A stretch of 64,000 nt of DNA from Planctomonas deserti (GTDB lineage Bacteria; Actinomycetota; Actinomycetes; Actinomycetales; Microbacteriaceae), in the NCBI RefSeq assembly GCF_003067705.1, contig NZ_QANL01000001.1, forward strand, positions 1,178,001 through 1,242,000. The letters run 5' to 3'. Both the position numbers and the translations under genes were made by a program. Position 1 is the stretch's first letter. Each line of letters starts with the position of its first letter. The notes beneath the pieces were generated by a model. That model ran no database searches, was not told where the DNA came from, and was given only the letters and a program-made list of their open reading frames with translations. Below, piece after piece: positions 53,928-61,921 of this stretch.

Positions 53928-54848
53928 CTAGCGGACCGGGAAATCCGTGTCCGTCCACCGCTCGGACAGGCTCCACAGCCTGCTCCCGAACTCGGGGGAC
54001 GCGGAGGAGCGCACCGGGCGGGCGGGCACCGGGCGGCCCAGCACCAGCGCCCGAGGACCCACGAAAGCGCCGCCGTCCAGCGCCGGATCGAGCAGGGCGC
54101 GCACGGTGGGCGTGGCGCCGCGGTTCTTGCCCTGGGCGCCGAAGGCGAGGGCGCGCTCGGCGATCGGGTGCGCGGACTCGATCACACCGGGGCGCGGGGC
54201 GCTGAGCGCGTCGAGCGCGAAGCCGGGGTGGGCGATCATCGCGCGCGTGCTGGAGCCCGCCGCGCGGAGCCGCCGGTCGAGCTCGAGCATGAAACCGTGG
54301 ATCGCGTGCTTGGAGAACGCGTAGGCGCGGAAGAAGCCGAACCGGCGGATGCTCTGCAGGTCGTCGGCATTGAGCGGCACGATCACGGTCGACAGGCTGC
54401 CGAGGCCCACAACGCGGCTGCCGGGCGTGCGCTGCAGTGCGGGAAGAGCGCCCGCGGTGAGCGCGAAGTGGCCGAGGTAATTGGTCTGGAGCGTGCGCTC
54501 GTTGCCGTCGATGGTCACCTCGCGGCGGCGGGATCCGGTCGTCATGCCGGCGTTCAGCACCAGGCCGTCGAGCCGGTCGAGGGACTCGAGGCGGGCCGAC
54601 GCTTCGCGCACCGACGCGAGCGAGGAGAGGTCGAGCGGCACGAAGCCGAGGTCCGCGCCGGGCACGAAGCGCCGGACCGACTCCATGGCCGCGGCGGCAC
54701 GGTGCTCGCTGCGGGAGGCGAGGAGTACGCGCGCCCCGGCCCGCGCGAGCTGCTCGACCGTGAAGTAGCCGAGCCCGGCATTGCCGCCGGTGACCACGAA
54801 CACGCGTCCGGTCGAATCGGGCAGGGCGGCGGGATTCCAGTCCGTCAC
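53928..54848 (-). CDS. Short-chain dehydrogenase/reductase (retinol-dehydrogenase-like)
   Basis: 306 aa from GTG 54848, overlapping the deoR-type gene stop by 4 bp. VFVVTGGNAGLGYFTVEQLA is the cofactor loop (TGxxxGxG), LVLNAGM and NYLGHFALT follow, and the catalytic site is YAFSKHA with Ser upstream in VVGLGSLST. Substrate unknown; it may act in the sugar pathway but such SDRs often act on lipids or quinones. Confidence 0.87.
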   Translation of the reverse strand: MTDWNPAALPDSTGRVFVVTGGNAGLGYFTVEQLARAGARVLLASRSEHRAAAAMESVRRFVPGADLGFVPLDLSSLASVREASARLESLDRLDGLVLNAGMTTGSRRREVTIDGNERTLQTNYLGHFALTAGALPALQRTPGSRVVGLGSLSTVIVPLNADDLQSIRRFGFFRAYAFSKHAIHGFMLELDRRLRAAGSSTRAMIAHPGFALDALSAPRPGVIESAHPIAERALAFGAQGKNRGATPTVRALLDPALDGGAFVGPRALVLGRPVPARPVRSSASPEFGSRLWSLSERWTDTDFPVR

Positions 54849-55648
54849 GCGAGCAGCACCTCCACGCCGGCCGCCCGGATGCTCGCGAGCTGACCGGGGT
54901 CGGCGGCGGTGTCCGTCACGAGGGTGTGCACCGAGTCGATCCGCGCGAGCCGGGCGGCGCCGTGCCTGCCGAGCTTGCTGGCGTCCGCCAGCACGACGAG
55001 CCGGCTGCCGCCGGCGAGCAGCGCCCGCTCGGTGGCGACGTCCACGAGATTGGTGCGGCTGACCCCGTGCTCGGCATCCACGCCGTACGCACCGGAGATC
55101 ACGGTGTCGATGCTGAACTCCTGCAGCGCGGCCGTCGTGAGCGGCCCGAGCAGCGTCAGCTCCGTGCGTCGCATGTGGCCGCCCAGCACGACGACCTCGA
55201 TGCCCGAGTAGTACGCGAGCCGCCCGGCGACGCCGAGGCTGTTCGTGATCACGGTGAACTCGGACCGCGGGGGCAGCGCGGCCAGCAGGGCGTCGGTCGT
55301 CGTGCCGCCGAGGATGAGCACGGTCGAATGGGGGGCGATGAGGGCCGCGGCGGCCTCGCCGATGCGTCTCTTGCGTTCGGGGTGGGTGTGCTGGCGCGAC
55401 GACCACGTGGTGAGCACGCGCTCGTCGGTGGACACCGCGGAGCCGTGGTGCCGCTCGATGAGGCCGCGCTGGGCGAGCTCGTCGAGGTCGCGGCGCACGG
55501 TGGAGGCGCTCACGCCGAACACCTTGGCGAGGTCGAGCACCTGCTGCACGCCGTGCGAGCGGATGTGGTCGAGGAGCTCGCGCTGGCGCGGCGTCTCGGG
55601 TGGCTGCTGGGTCGGTGACGGAACGTCCGTTCGGGATGCCGCGCTCAC
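54845..55648 (-). CDS. DeoR-family transcriptional regulator
   Basis: 267 aa from GTG 55648. N-terminal HTH VLDLAKVFGVSASTVRRDLDEL and the SorC/DeoR sugar-phosphate sensor: ILGGTTTDALLAALP, VISGAYGVDAEHGVSRTN and KLGRHGAARLARID. Coupled to the permease by a 4-bp overlap, so it likely represses its own operon, released by a phosphosugar. The binding site could be the region around the promoter at 58859. Confidence 0.92.
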   Translation of the reverse strand: MSAASRTDVPSPTQQPPETPRQRELLDHIRSHGVQQVLDLAKVFGVSASTVRRDLDELAQRGLIERHHGSAVSTDERVLTTWSSRQHTHPERKRRIGEAAAALIAPHSTVLILGGTTTDALLAALPPRSEFTVITNSLGVAGRLAYYSGIEVVVLGGHMRRTELTLLGPLTTAALQEFSIDTVISGAYGVDAEHGVSRTNLVDVATERALLAGGSRLVVLADASKLGRHGAARLARIDSVHTLVTDTAADPGQLASIRAAGVEVLLA

Positions 55649-56535
55649 TTGATGCCGCTCCGCGCGAAGCCCTGCACGAAGTAGCGCTGGAACACCAGGA
55701 ACACGATGATCATCGGCAGCACGGACACGAGGGCGAGGGCCATGATCGCGCCGTAATCGGTGCCGTACTGACCTTTCAGGAACAGAAGTCCGATGGGGAG
55801 GGTGTACAGCTCGCTCTCCTTCAGGGCGATCAGCGGCCAGGCGAAGTCGTTCCAGGTGGACAGGAAGGTGAGCAGGATCAGCACCGCGATGAGCGGCTTG
55901 CACAGGGGCAGCACGATCTGCGCGAAGACCCGGAACTGCCCCGCGCCGTCCACCCGCGCGGCCTCGATGATCTCCTCGGGGATGCCGATGATGAACTGCC
56001 GCGCGAGGAAGATGCCGAACGCCGTCGCCGCGGTGGGCAGGATCACCGCCCAGTACGTGCCGTAGATGCCGAGCTCCGTGACCAACTTGAACTGCGACAC
56101 CATGATGACCTGCACAGGCAGCATGAGCGTGCTCAGCGCGAGCAGGAAGAGCACGTTGCTGCCGCGGAACCGCAGCCGGGCGAACGCGTAGCCCGCGAGC
56201 AGGTTGACGACCACGGTGAGCGCCGTGACGAAGACGGCCACGACGACGGAGTTGCCGAACCAGGTGACGGTCGGGAACGTGTCGAAGACTTTGGTGAAGT
56301 TGGCGATCGTGAACTCGCGGGGCCAGAGCCGCAGCTCCCGCGAGAGCAGCTCCTGCTTCGACGAGAAGGCCACGACGACCATCCAGTAGAGCGGGAAGAG
56401 CAGCACGATGGAGACGGCGATCGCGGCGACAAGCCGCAGCGCGTAGGAGACTCGGCTGCCCCGGGGGCGCCTCCTCGGTCGCGCGGGCGGCGTGGCCGCG
56501 TTCGCGACGGCGAGAGTGGGGGTGGTGGCGGTCAT
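55645..56535 (-). CDS. Carbohydrate ABC permease, MalG type
   Basis: 296 aa, six membrane segments. The EAA motif is EIIEAARVDGAGQFRVFAQIVLPLCKP (about 185-210, in part), where it contacts the ATPase. Second permease of the operon. Confidence 0.93.
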   Translation of the reverse strand: MTATTPTLAVANAATPPARPRRRPRGSRVSYALRLVAAIAVSIVLLFPLYWMVVVAFSSKQELLSRELRLWPREFTIANFTKVFDTFPTVTWFGNSVVVAVFVTALTVVVNLLAGYAFARLRFRGSNVLFLLALSTLMLPVQVIMVSQFKLVTELGIYGTYWAVILPTAATAFGIFLARQFIIGIPEEIIEAARVDGAGQFRVFAQIVLPLCKPLIAVLILLTFLSTWNDFAWPLIALKESELYTLPIGLLFLKGQYGTDYGAIMALALVSVLPMIIVFLVFQRYFVQGFARSGIK

Positions 56536-56544
56536 CGTGCGGCC

Positions 56545-57498
56545 TTACTCGACGAGGTCGCGCGTGCGGCTGGCTCGCCACTGCACGGCGGTGAAGGTGA
56601 GGGTGATGAGCAGGAGCACGATGCCGATCGCGGCCGCGTATCCCTGATCCCGGGTGACGAATCCGTTCTGGTACGCGTAGGTCACCAGCACGGAGGTGGA
56701 GTATCCGGGCCCGCCGCCCGTCATCACGTAGATGATGTCGAACACCTGGAACGAGTAGATCACGTTCATGATCAGCAGGAAGAACGTCGACGGACCGACC
56801 ATCGGCAACGTGATGTACCGGAACTGGTTCCAGGGCCCCGCCCCGTCGAGGCGCGCCGACTCGTACAGCTCGGGCGAGACGCCCTGCAGGCCGGCCAGGT
56901 AGATGAGCATGTTGAAGCCGCTGCGGATCCACAGCGTCACCAGCACGACGGAGAGGATGGCCGCGGCCCCGTCGGACTGCCACGGCGCGGCGCCGAGCCC
57001 GACGACGCGCAGCAGCTTGTTGATGATCCCGATGTTCTGATCGAAGATGAGCACCCCGACCAGCGCGGTCGCGACGCCGGAGATCACCATCGGCAGCACG
57101 ATGATCGTGCGGAAGAGGCCCCGTGCGGGAAGCACCGAGTTCATCAGCACGGCGAGCGCCAGGCCGATGATCATGCTGAGCGGCACGGTCACGACAGTGA
57201 ACAGCGCGGTGTTCAGGGTCGACTGCCAGAAGACGGCGTCCCCGAACAGGCGGGCGTAGTTCGCGAGCCCCACGAACTCGCCGCCGCCGAAACCGCCCGT
57301 CTCCTGGAAGCTGAGCTGCACCGCCCAGACGAGGGGGAGGAACAGGAACACCCCGAGCAGCACGAGGTTCGGCAGCAGGAACGTGTACCCGGTCAGCGCG
57401 TCGCTGAGCGCACGCCGCCGGGATGCGCGCCGGACGGGCGGGCGGCGCGGCGGTGCGGGTGGGGCGGCCGGAGTGCCGGTGAGCACCCGCGTGGTCAT
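56545..57498 (-). CDS. Carbohydrate ABC permease, MalF type
   Basis: 317 aa from ATG 57498, overlapping the binding-protein stop by 4 bp. Six membrane segments after an Arg/Pro-rich N-terminus. EAA motif LYESARLDGAGPWNQFRYI. Forms the channel with the MalG-type partner. Confidence 0.93.
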   Translation of the reverse strand: MTTRVLTGTPAAPPAPPRRPPVRRASRRRALSDALTGYTFLLPNLVLLGVFLFLPLVWAVQLSFQETGGFGGGEFVGLANYARLFGDAVFWQSTLNTALFTVVTVPLSMIIGLALAVLMNSVLPARGLFRTIIVLPMVISGVATALVGVLIFDQNIGIINKLLRVVGLGAAPWQSDGAAAILSVVLVTLWIRSGFNMLIYLAGLQGVSPELYESARLDGAGPWNQFRYITLPMVGPSTFFLLIMNVIYSFQVFDIIYVMTGGGPGYSTSVLVTYAYQNGFVTRDQGYAAAIGIVLLLITLTFTAVQWRASRTRDLVE

Positions 57499-58787
57499 GC
57501 GGTCGCCGCCGCGATCCCCTCGGAGATCTTGGCGAGCGTCTCCTCGGTGCTCTGCCCCTGCGTGAACGCCAGCTCCAGCTGGTCGCTGAGCACGGTGTTG
57601 ATCGCCGCCATGTTCGGCGAGGCGAGCTGCGCGACGTCCGACTCCTCGATGGTCGTCGCCTGCTCGACGAAGATCGGCATGACGTCGGGCCGGGTGGCGA
57701 ACTCGATGTCGGTGCCCACGAGGCTCTGCAGGGTCGGCAGCTCGGTGGTGGCGGCGCAGAAGTTCCTCATCTGGTCCTCGCTCACCATGAAGGCGAGGAA
57801 CTCTGCGGCGAGGTCGGCCTTCTCGGTGCTCGCGGTGGCGACGAGGGCGTTGCCGCCGAGGTCGCTGGCGCCGCGCACGTTGCGCGGCATGTAGGTGGCG
57901 CCCCACTCGAACTCGGCGAGGCTGTCGACGTCGGGGAGTAGGAAGTTGCCGGCGAACAGCATCGCGGAGGTCTCGGAGTAGAAGCTGTCGCTCGCGTACG
58001 TCGAGGACTTCACCGAGCTGTTGGCGGGGACGAAGTTCTTGGTGAAGAAGCTCTTCGTGAAGTCGAGGGCGGCGCGACCCTCAGGGGAGTCGATGGCCGG
58101 GGTCTTCAGGTCGTCCTCGAGGTAGCGCCCGCCCGCCTGGAAGAGCCAGCTGAGCCAGCGGGTCACGCCCGCCTGCTGCCAGTTGTAGGCGAAGGGGTAG
58201 CGGTCGGCGGGCAGCTGGTCACGCAGTTGCTGGGCCACCTGCTCGAACTCCTGCCAGGTCCAGGCCGACTCGAGCGTGTCCGGTACGGACGTGATCCCCG
58301 CGGCCTCGAACGCGGCGCGGTTGTAGAGGACCGCCGACGTGTCGGTCTGGTGCGGCACACCGAAGGGGGTGCCGTCGAACTGCACGGCGCGCCAGAACGC
58401 CGGGATGAAGGCGTCCGCGGCGGCGTCGTCGAAGTAGGAGCTCAGGTCGAGCAGCTGATCCTGGCTCGAGTACACGCCGAGGTTGCCGTAGTCGACGCGG
58501 AAGACATCCGGCGCCGTGCCCGACTGCAGCTGCGCGTCGATGTTCTCGAACATCTGCTCGTAGGGCACGAGGTTGAGCGTGACGCTCGCGCCCGGGTTCG
58601 CCTTCTCGAAGGCGGCGATGCTCGCGCGGAAGCCGGCCTCCTCCGCCTCGCTGCCCCAGGTGGTGAAGCTCAGTTCGTCCGCGCCGGTCGAGCTCGCGGG
58701 CTTCGAGAACCCCGCGCAACCGGCGAGGAGGCCGGTCGCGGCGAAAGCGCCTGCTGCCCCCAGGAATGTGCGCCTGCTGTAGTCCAC
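57495..58787 (-). CDS. Sugar ABC extracellular binding lipoprotein (Tat signal)
   Basis: 430 aa from GTG 58787, chosen for GTGAGG seven nt upstream. Signal peptide with twin Arg (SRRTFLGAAG) and lipobox LLAGC, so exported by Tat and lipidated. Solute-binding family 1 features: ELSFTTWGSEAEEAGFRASI, NLVPYEQMFENIDAQLQSG (in part), VPHQTDTSAVLYN. Binds an oligo- or monosaccharide, unknown. No ATPase gene is linked; in actinobacteria a shared MsiK-like ATPase often serves such operons. Confidence 0.92.
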   Translation of the reverse strand: MDYSRRTFLGAAGAFAATGLLAGCAGFSKPASSTGADELSFTTWGSEAEEAGFRASIAAFEKANPGASVTLNLVPYEQMFENIDAQLQSGTAPDVFRVDYGNLGVYSSQDQLLDLSSYFDDAAADAFIPAFWRAVQFDGTPFGVPHQTDTSAVLYNRAAFEAAGITSVPDTLESAWTWQEFEQVAQQLRDQLPADRYPFAYNWQQAGVTRWLSWLFQAGGRYLEDDLKTPAIDSPEGRAALDFTKSFFTKNFVPANSSVKSSTYASDSFYSETSAMLFAGNFLLPDVDSLAEFEWGATYMPRNVRGASDLGGNALVATASTEKADLAAEFLAFMVSEDQMRNFCAATTELPTLQSLVGTDIEFATRPDVMPIFVEQATTIEESDVAQLASPNMAAINTVLSDQLELAFTQGQSTEETLAKISEGIAAATA

Positions 58788-58858
58788 GACCAACCTCACT
58801 CCCGGCCCCCGCTGGCCACGCGCCGCCGCTGCGTGCGCGTGTGTCGAGCCCCACTGGG

Positions 58859-58887
58859 AGTATGGGCCGTGGCAGGCCGATGGTCAA
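58859..58887 (-). promoter_or_regulatory. Promoter of the sugar-ABC operon
   Basis: On the minus strand TTGACC, 17-bp spacer, CATACT; about 70 bp before the binding-protein start. Upstream lie direct repeats of GAGCANAC (GAGCACAC and GAGCAGAC, about 20 bp apart) that could be a DeoR-type operator. Confidence 0.7.
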
Positions 58888-59082
58888 GTCTGCTCATTTG
58901 TGCGCAAGTGTGCTCGTGTTGCCGTGCGGCGCTGCGTCCGAGGTGGAGCGCCGGCCCCGGGGCGCGAGGGGACGGGACCGCACGCTCCGAACTCGCTGGG
59001 ATACGCGCGCCGGGCGTCCGCACAATGGGGGACCCGTGAGTACGTTCGGTGGCAGCGTCTGAACTCCCGCCCCGTTCAAGCC

Positions 59083-59234
59083 GGTTGGAACCCTCGGAAG
59101 GTTTCAACCAGGGCCACGCACCCTCGTGGTCGCGCAACCTGAAAGAGCCCGGCATCGCGGCCCCCACGCGGTGCCGGGCATCCCCCGCCCGGCGGGGGAA
59201 GTCGTCTAAGGCGCGCCGCCCGCGGCGAAGCCGC
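59083..59234. other. Hairpin-rich non-coding stretch, candidate structured RNA
   Basis: No gene fits the gap 58888-59419. Five hairpins follow one another: GGTTGGAACC/GGTTTCAACC at 59083-59109; CCACG/CGTGG at 59114-59129; GCCCGGCATCGCG/CGCGGTGCCGGGC at 59147-59179 (one mismatch, 7-nt C-rich loop); TCCCCCGC/GCGGGGGA at 59181-59199; GCGGC/GCCGC at 59222-59234. I recognise no known RNA family. High G+C makes chance hairpins common. Confidence 0.4.
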
Positions 59235-59283
59235 CCTTGGGCAGGCCCGCCGGCGGATGCCGCGCGTCTGTACCTCACCTAAG

Positions 59284-59407
59284 CGCCCCTGCCCAGGCAC
59301 GAGCATCCTGCCCAGGGTAAAGCTGGGCAGGATGCCGCTGCCTGGGCAGGGGCGGGAAGCGCGGGTGGGCAGGGTGCCGCTGCCTGGGCAGGGGCGGGAA
59401 GCGCGGT
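59284..59407. repeat. CTGCCCAGGCA-family palindrome, best copy, with 42-bp tandem duplication
   Basis: 59284-59354: outer arms CGCCCCTGCCCAGGCA / TGCCTGGGCAGGGGCG (16 bp, perfect), 4 x 4 nt mismatch (CGAG opposite CCGC), inner arms CATCCTGCCCAG / CTGGGCAGGATG (12 bp, perfect), 7-nt loop GGTAAAG. The right half is then repeated once with a 42-bp period (from 59324 and 59366). Lies just after the DUF4287 gene stop. Confidence 0.92.
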
Positions 59408-59419
59408 TCGAGGGTTGGG

Positions 59420-59713
59420 TCAGTAGCCCTCGGGCTTGGTGGCGACGCCGTCGAGCCAGAGGTGGTCCTTCGGGTCGCGGTGCGTGCCCGTCGACCCGAC
59501 GTGCGCCGAGCTGATGCGCTCGCCGTTCTTGATGACGTGCACCATGGCCATCGCGTGCCCATGACCGAGGTCGTGTTCCTGCTTCAGCCACATGAGGATC
59601 GGAGTCGCCTTGGTGTCCGGTCCGAATCCGCGCTCGCGGGCGAGGTCGATGAACTGGCGGGGCGTGAGCCCCGTCTGCGCCTCGACGGTGTCGAGATAGG
59701 CCTGGAATGACAT
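59420..59713 (-). CDS. DUF4287 domain protein
   Basis: 97 aa. SFQAYLDTVEAQTGLTPRQF is the DUF4287 signature, followed by WLKQEHDLGHGHAMAMVHVI. Small soluble protein of unknown role, common in soil bacteria. A GGAGCACCC run lies before the ATG. Confidence 0.87.
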   Translation of the reverse strand: MSFQAYLDTVEAQTGLTPRQFIDLARERGFGPDTKATPILMWLKQEHDLGHGHAMAMVHVIKNGERISSAHVGSTGTHRDPKDHLWLDGVATKPEGY

Positions 59714-59796
59714 CGGGTGCTCCTTTGCATCGGGTGTCGCCCCATTGTGCCCTCCGCGGCCGGGGAAATGCGGACCGCGCCTCGACCGGACGTTAG

Positions 59797-59864
59797 TCAG
59801 CAGATCCCACCCGGAGCCCGGCGTGTTGTGCCGCCTGGACGGCGCGTCGGCTCAGATCTGCTGA
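59797..59864. repeat. Dyad in the gap before the ABC exporter
   Basis: TCAGCAGATC at 59797 and GATCTGCTGA at 59855 pair perfectly (10 bp), with weaker inner pairing (GAGCC/GGCTC). Further on, GCGTCGAGGGGTGC occurs twice and a variant once (59869-59970). Otherwise the 474-bp gap 59714-60187 holds no gene I can support. Confidence 0.65.
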
Positions 59865-60132
59865 GTTGCGTCGAGGGGTGCGGGGATCAGGGGGCGGGGC
59901 GTCAGCGCGTCGAGGGGTGCAGGGCGTAAGCGGTCGGAGGGTGTGGGGCTTGCGTTGAGGGGAGCGGGGATGAGCGGAGGGCCCCCGCCGACGAACGTTC
60001 ACGAACGCGGCCTTGACCGCGGGCGAAGGGCAGTGGCACGCTGAAGGGTCGCCCGCGCCGCCCCTTCCCGGGGCGTCCGCGCGCCCGGAATCGGGCGGCT
60101 CGAGCACCCGTCGAGGTCCGCCGCGATTGTCG

Positions 60133-60162
60133 GTGGTCGCGGTTATCGTGCGGAGCGACCAC
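60133..60162. promoter_or_regulatory. Inverted repeat before the ABC exporter, possible operator
   Basis: GTGGTCGC and GCGACCAC, 14 bp apart, flank a TTATCG sequence about 45 bp before the exporter start. This layout suits a TetR- or MarR-type repressor site over a promoter. No regulator gene is in view. Confidence 0.45.
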
Positions 60163-60187
60163 GTCGCTGTGACAGTCCGGAGGGACG

Positions 60188-61921
60188 ATGCTCGGAAAGC
60201 TGCTCCTCACGTACCTGAAGCCCTACCGCCGGCTGCTGCTCGGCGTGTTGATCTTCCAGTTCCTCTCGGCGCTGGCGAGCCTCTACCTGCCGAGCCTGAA
60301 CGCCGAGATCATCAACAACGGCGTCGCCAAGGGGGACACCGGCTACATCTGGTCGACCGGCATGCTCATGCTCACCATCTCGCTCGGCCAGATCACCTCG
60401 TCGGTGATCGCGACCTACTTCGCCGCTCGTGCGGCCATGGCGTGCGGCCGGGACATCCGCAACGACGTCTTCGAGCGCGTGTCGAACTTCTCGGAGCGCG
60501 AGGTGTCGCAGTTCGGCGCCGGGTCGCTCATCACCCGCAACACGAACGACGTGCAGCAGGTGCAGATGCTGGCCATGATGGGCGCCACCATGCTGGTGAC
60601 GGCGCCCCTGCTCGCCATCGGCGGCGTGATCATGGCGCTGCAGCAGGATGTGGGCCTCTCCTGGCTCATCGGCGTCTCGGTGCCCACGATCCTCGTCGTC
60701 GCCGGCCTCATCATCGGGCGCATGGTGCCGCTCTTCCGCAGCTACCAGAAGCGCCTGGACACCGTGAACCGCGTCATGCGCGAGCAGCTGAGCGGCATCC
60801 GCGTCGTGCGGGCGTTCGTGCGGGAGTCCATCGAGGAGGCGCGGTTCCGCCTCGCCAACACCGACATCATGGTCGTCGGCCGCAAGGTCGGCTCCCTGTT
60901 CGTGCTGCTCTTCCCGCTCGCGATGCTCGTGCTCAACGTCACGGTGGTCGGCGTCATCTGGTTCGGCGGCATCGAAGTCGACCGGGGCACGGTGGAGATC
61001 GGCACCCTGTTCGCCTTCATGCAGTACGTCGGTCAGATCCTCATGGGCGTGCTCATGGCCAGCTTCATGACGATCATGATCCCGCGCGCCGCGGTCAGCG
61101 GGGAGCGCATCGGTGCCGTGCTGAACAGCGAGACGACCCTGCACCGGCCCGTGAACGCTGAGCGCAGCTTCCCGGCCGCGGGCTCGATCGAGTTCCGCGA
61201 CGCGGGCTTCACCTACCCGGGTGCTGAGCGGGCCGTGCTCGAGAACATCACCTTCTCCGCCGCGCCGGGGGAGACCGTCGCGATCGTCGGCTCGACCGGT
61301 GCGGGCAAGACCACGCTCGTCTCGCTCCTCCCGCGCCTGTTCGACGTGACGAGCGGCTCGGTGCTCGTGAACGGCACAGATGTGCGCAAGGCGGACCTGT
61401 CGGCGCTGTGGGCGTCCATCGGGCTGGTCCCGCAGCGGCCGTTCCTGTTCACGGGCACGGTGGCGTCGAACCTGCGGTTCGGCCGCGAGGACGCGACGGA
61501 CGAGGAGCTCTGGCGTGCGCTCGAGATCGCCCAGGGACGCGACTTCGTGGCCGAGATGGAGGGTGGACTCGGCGCCCGCATCGCCCAGGGCGGAACGAAC
61601 GTGTCGGGCGGGCAGCGGCAGCGCCTGGCGATCGCGCGGGCCATCGTCCACAATCCGGGCATCCTCGTGTTCGACGACTCCTTCTCAGCCCTCGACCTCA
61701 CAACGGACGCGCGCCTGAGACAGGCGCTCTGGCGCGAGCTGCCGGGCGTGACGAAGATCGTCGTCGCCCAGCGCATCTCCACCGTGACGGATGCGGATCG
61801 CATCGTCGTGCTCGAGGACGGCCGCATCGTGGGACTCGGCACCCACGACGAGCTCCTGACCTCGAGCACCACCTACCGGGAGATCGTCCAGTCGCAACTC
61901 GGGGTGGAGGCGACGCGATGA
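60188..61921 (+). CDS. Heterodimeric ABC exporter, half with degenerate site
   Basis: 577 aa, six membrane segments then one ATPase domain. Walker A GSTGAGKT, signature VSGGQRQRLA intact. In Walker B the catalytic Glu is replaced by Asp (ILVFDDSFSALD), and the switch His by Gln (VVAQRIST), so this half cannot hydrolyse ATP well itself. That is the standard pattern of one half of asymmetric exporters (TmrAB, BmrCD, TM287/288). CCGGAGG lies upstream of ATG. The partner gene overlaps by 4 bp. Confidence 0.92.
   Translation: MLGKLLLTYLKPYRRLLLGVLIFQFLSALASLYLPSLNAEIINNGVAKGDTGYIWSTGMLMLTISLGQITSSVIATYFAARAAMACGRDIRNDVFERVSNFSEREVSQFGAGSLITRNTNDVQQVQMLAMMGATMLVTAPLLAIGGVIMALQQDVGLSWLIGVSVPTILVVAGLIIGRMVPLFRSYQKRLDTVNRVMREQLSGIRVVRAFVRESIEEARFRLANTDIMVVGRKVGSLFVLLFPLAMLVLNVTVVGVIWFGGIEVDRGTVEIGTLFAFMQYVGQILMGVLMASFMTIMIPRAAVSGERIGAVLNSETTLHRPVNAERSFPAAGSIEFRDAGFTYPGAERAVLENITFSAAPGETVAIVGSTGAGKTTLVSLLPRLFDVTSGSVLVNGTDVRKADLSALWASIGLVPQRPFLFTGTVASNLRFGREDATDEELWRALEIAQGRDFVAEMEGGLGARIAQGGTNVSGGQRQRLAIARAIVHNPGILVFDDSFSALDLTTDARLRQALWRELPGVTKIVVAQRISTVTDADRIVVLEDGRIVGLGTHDELLTSSTTYREIVQSQLGVEATR

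Noticed and set aside
54845-56983. 712-aa frame ending in a DeoR regulator, a possible permease-regulator fusion
   Set aside because: The first 445 residues are an out-of-frame reading of the two permease genes. GTG 55648, overlapping the permease stop, is the natural start.
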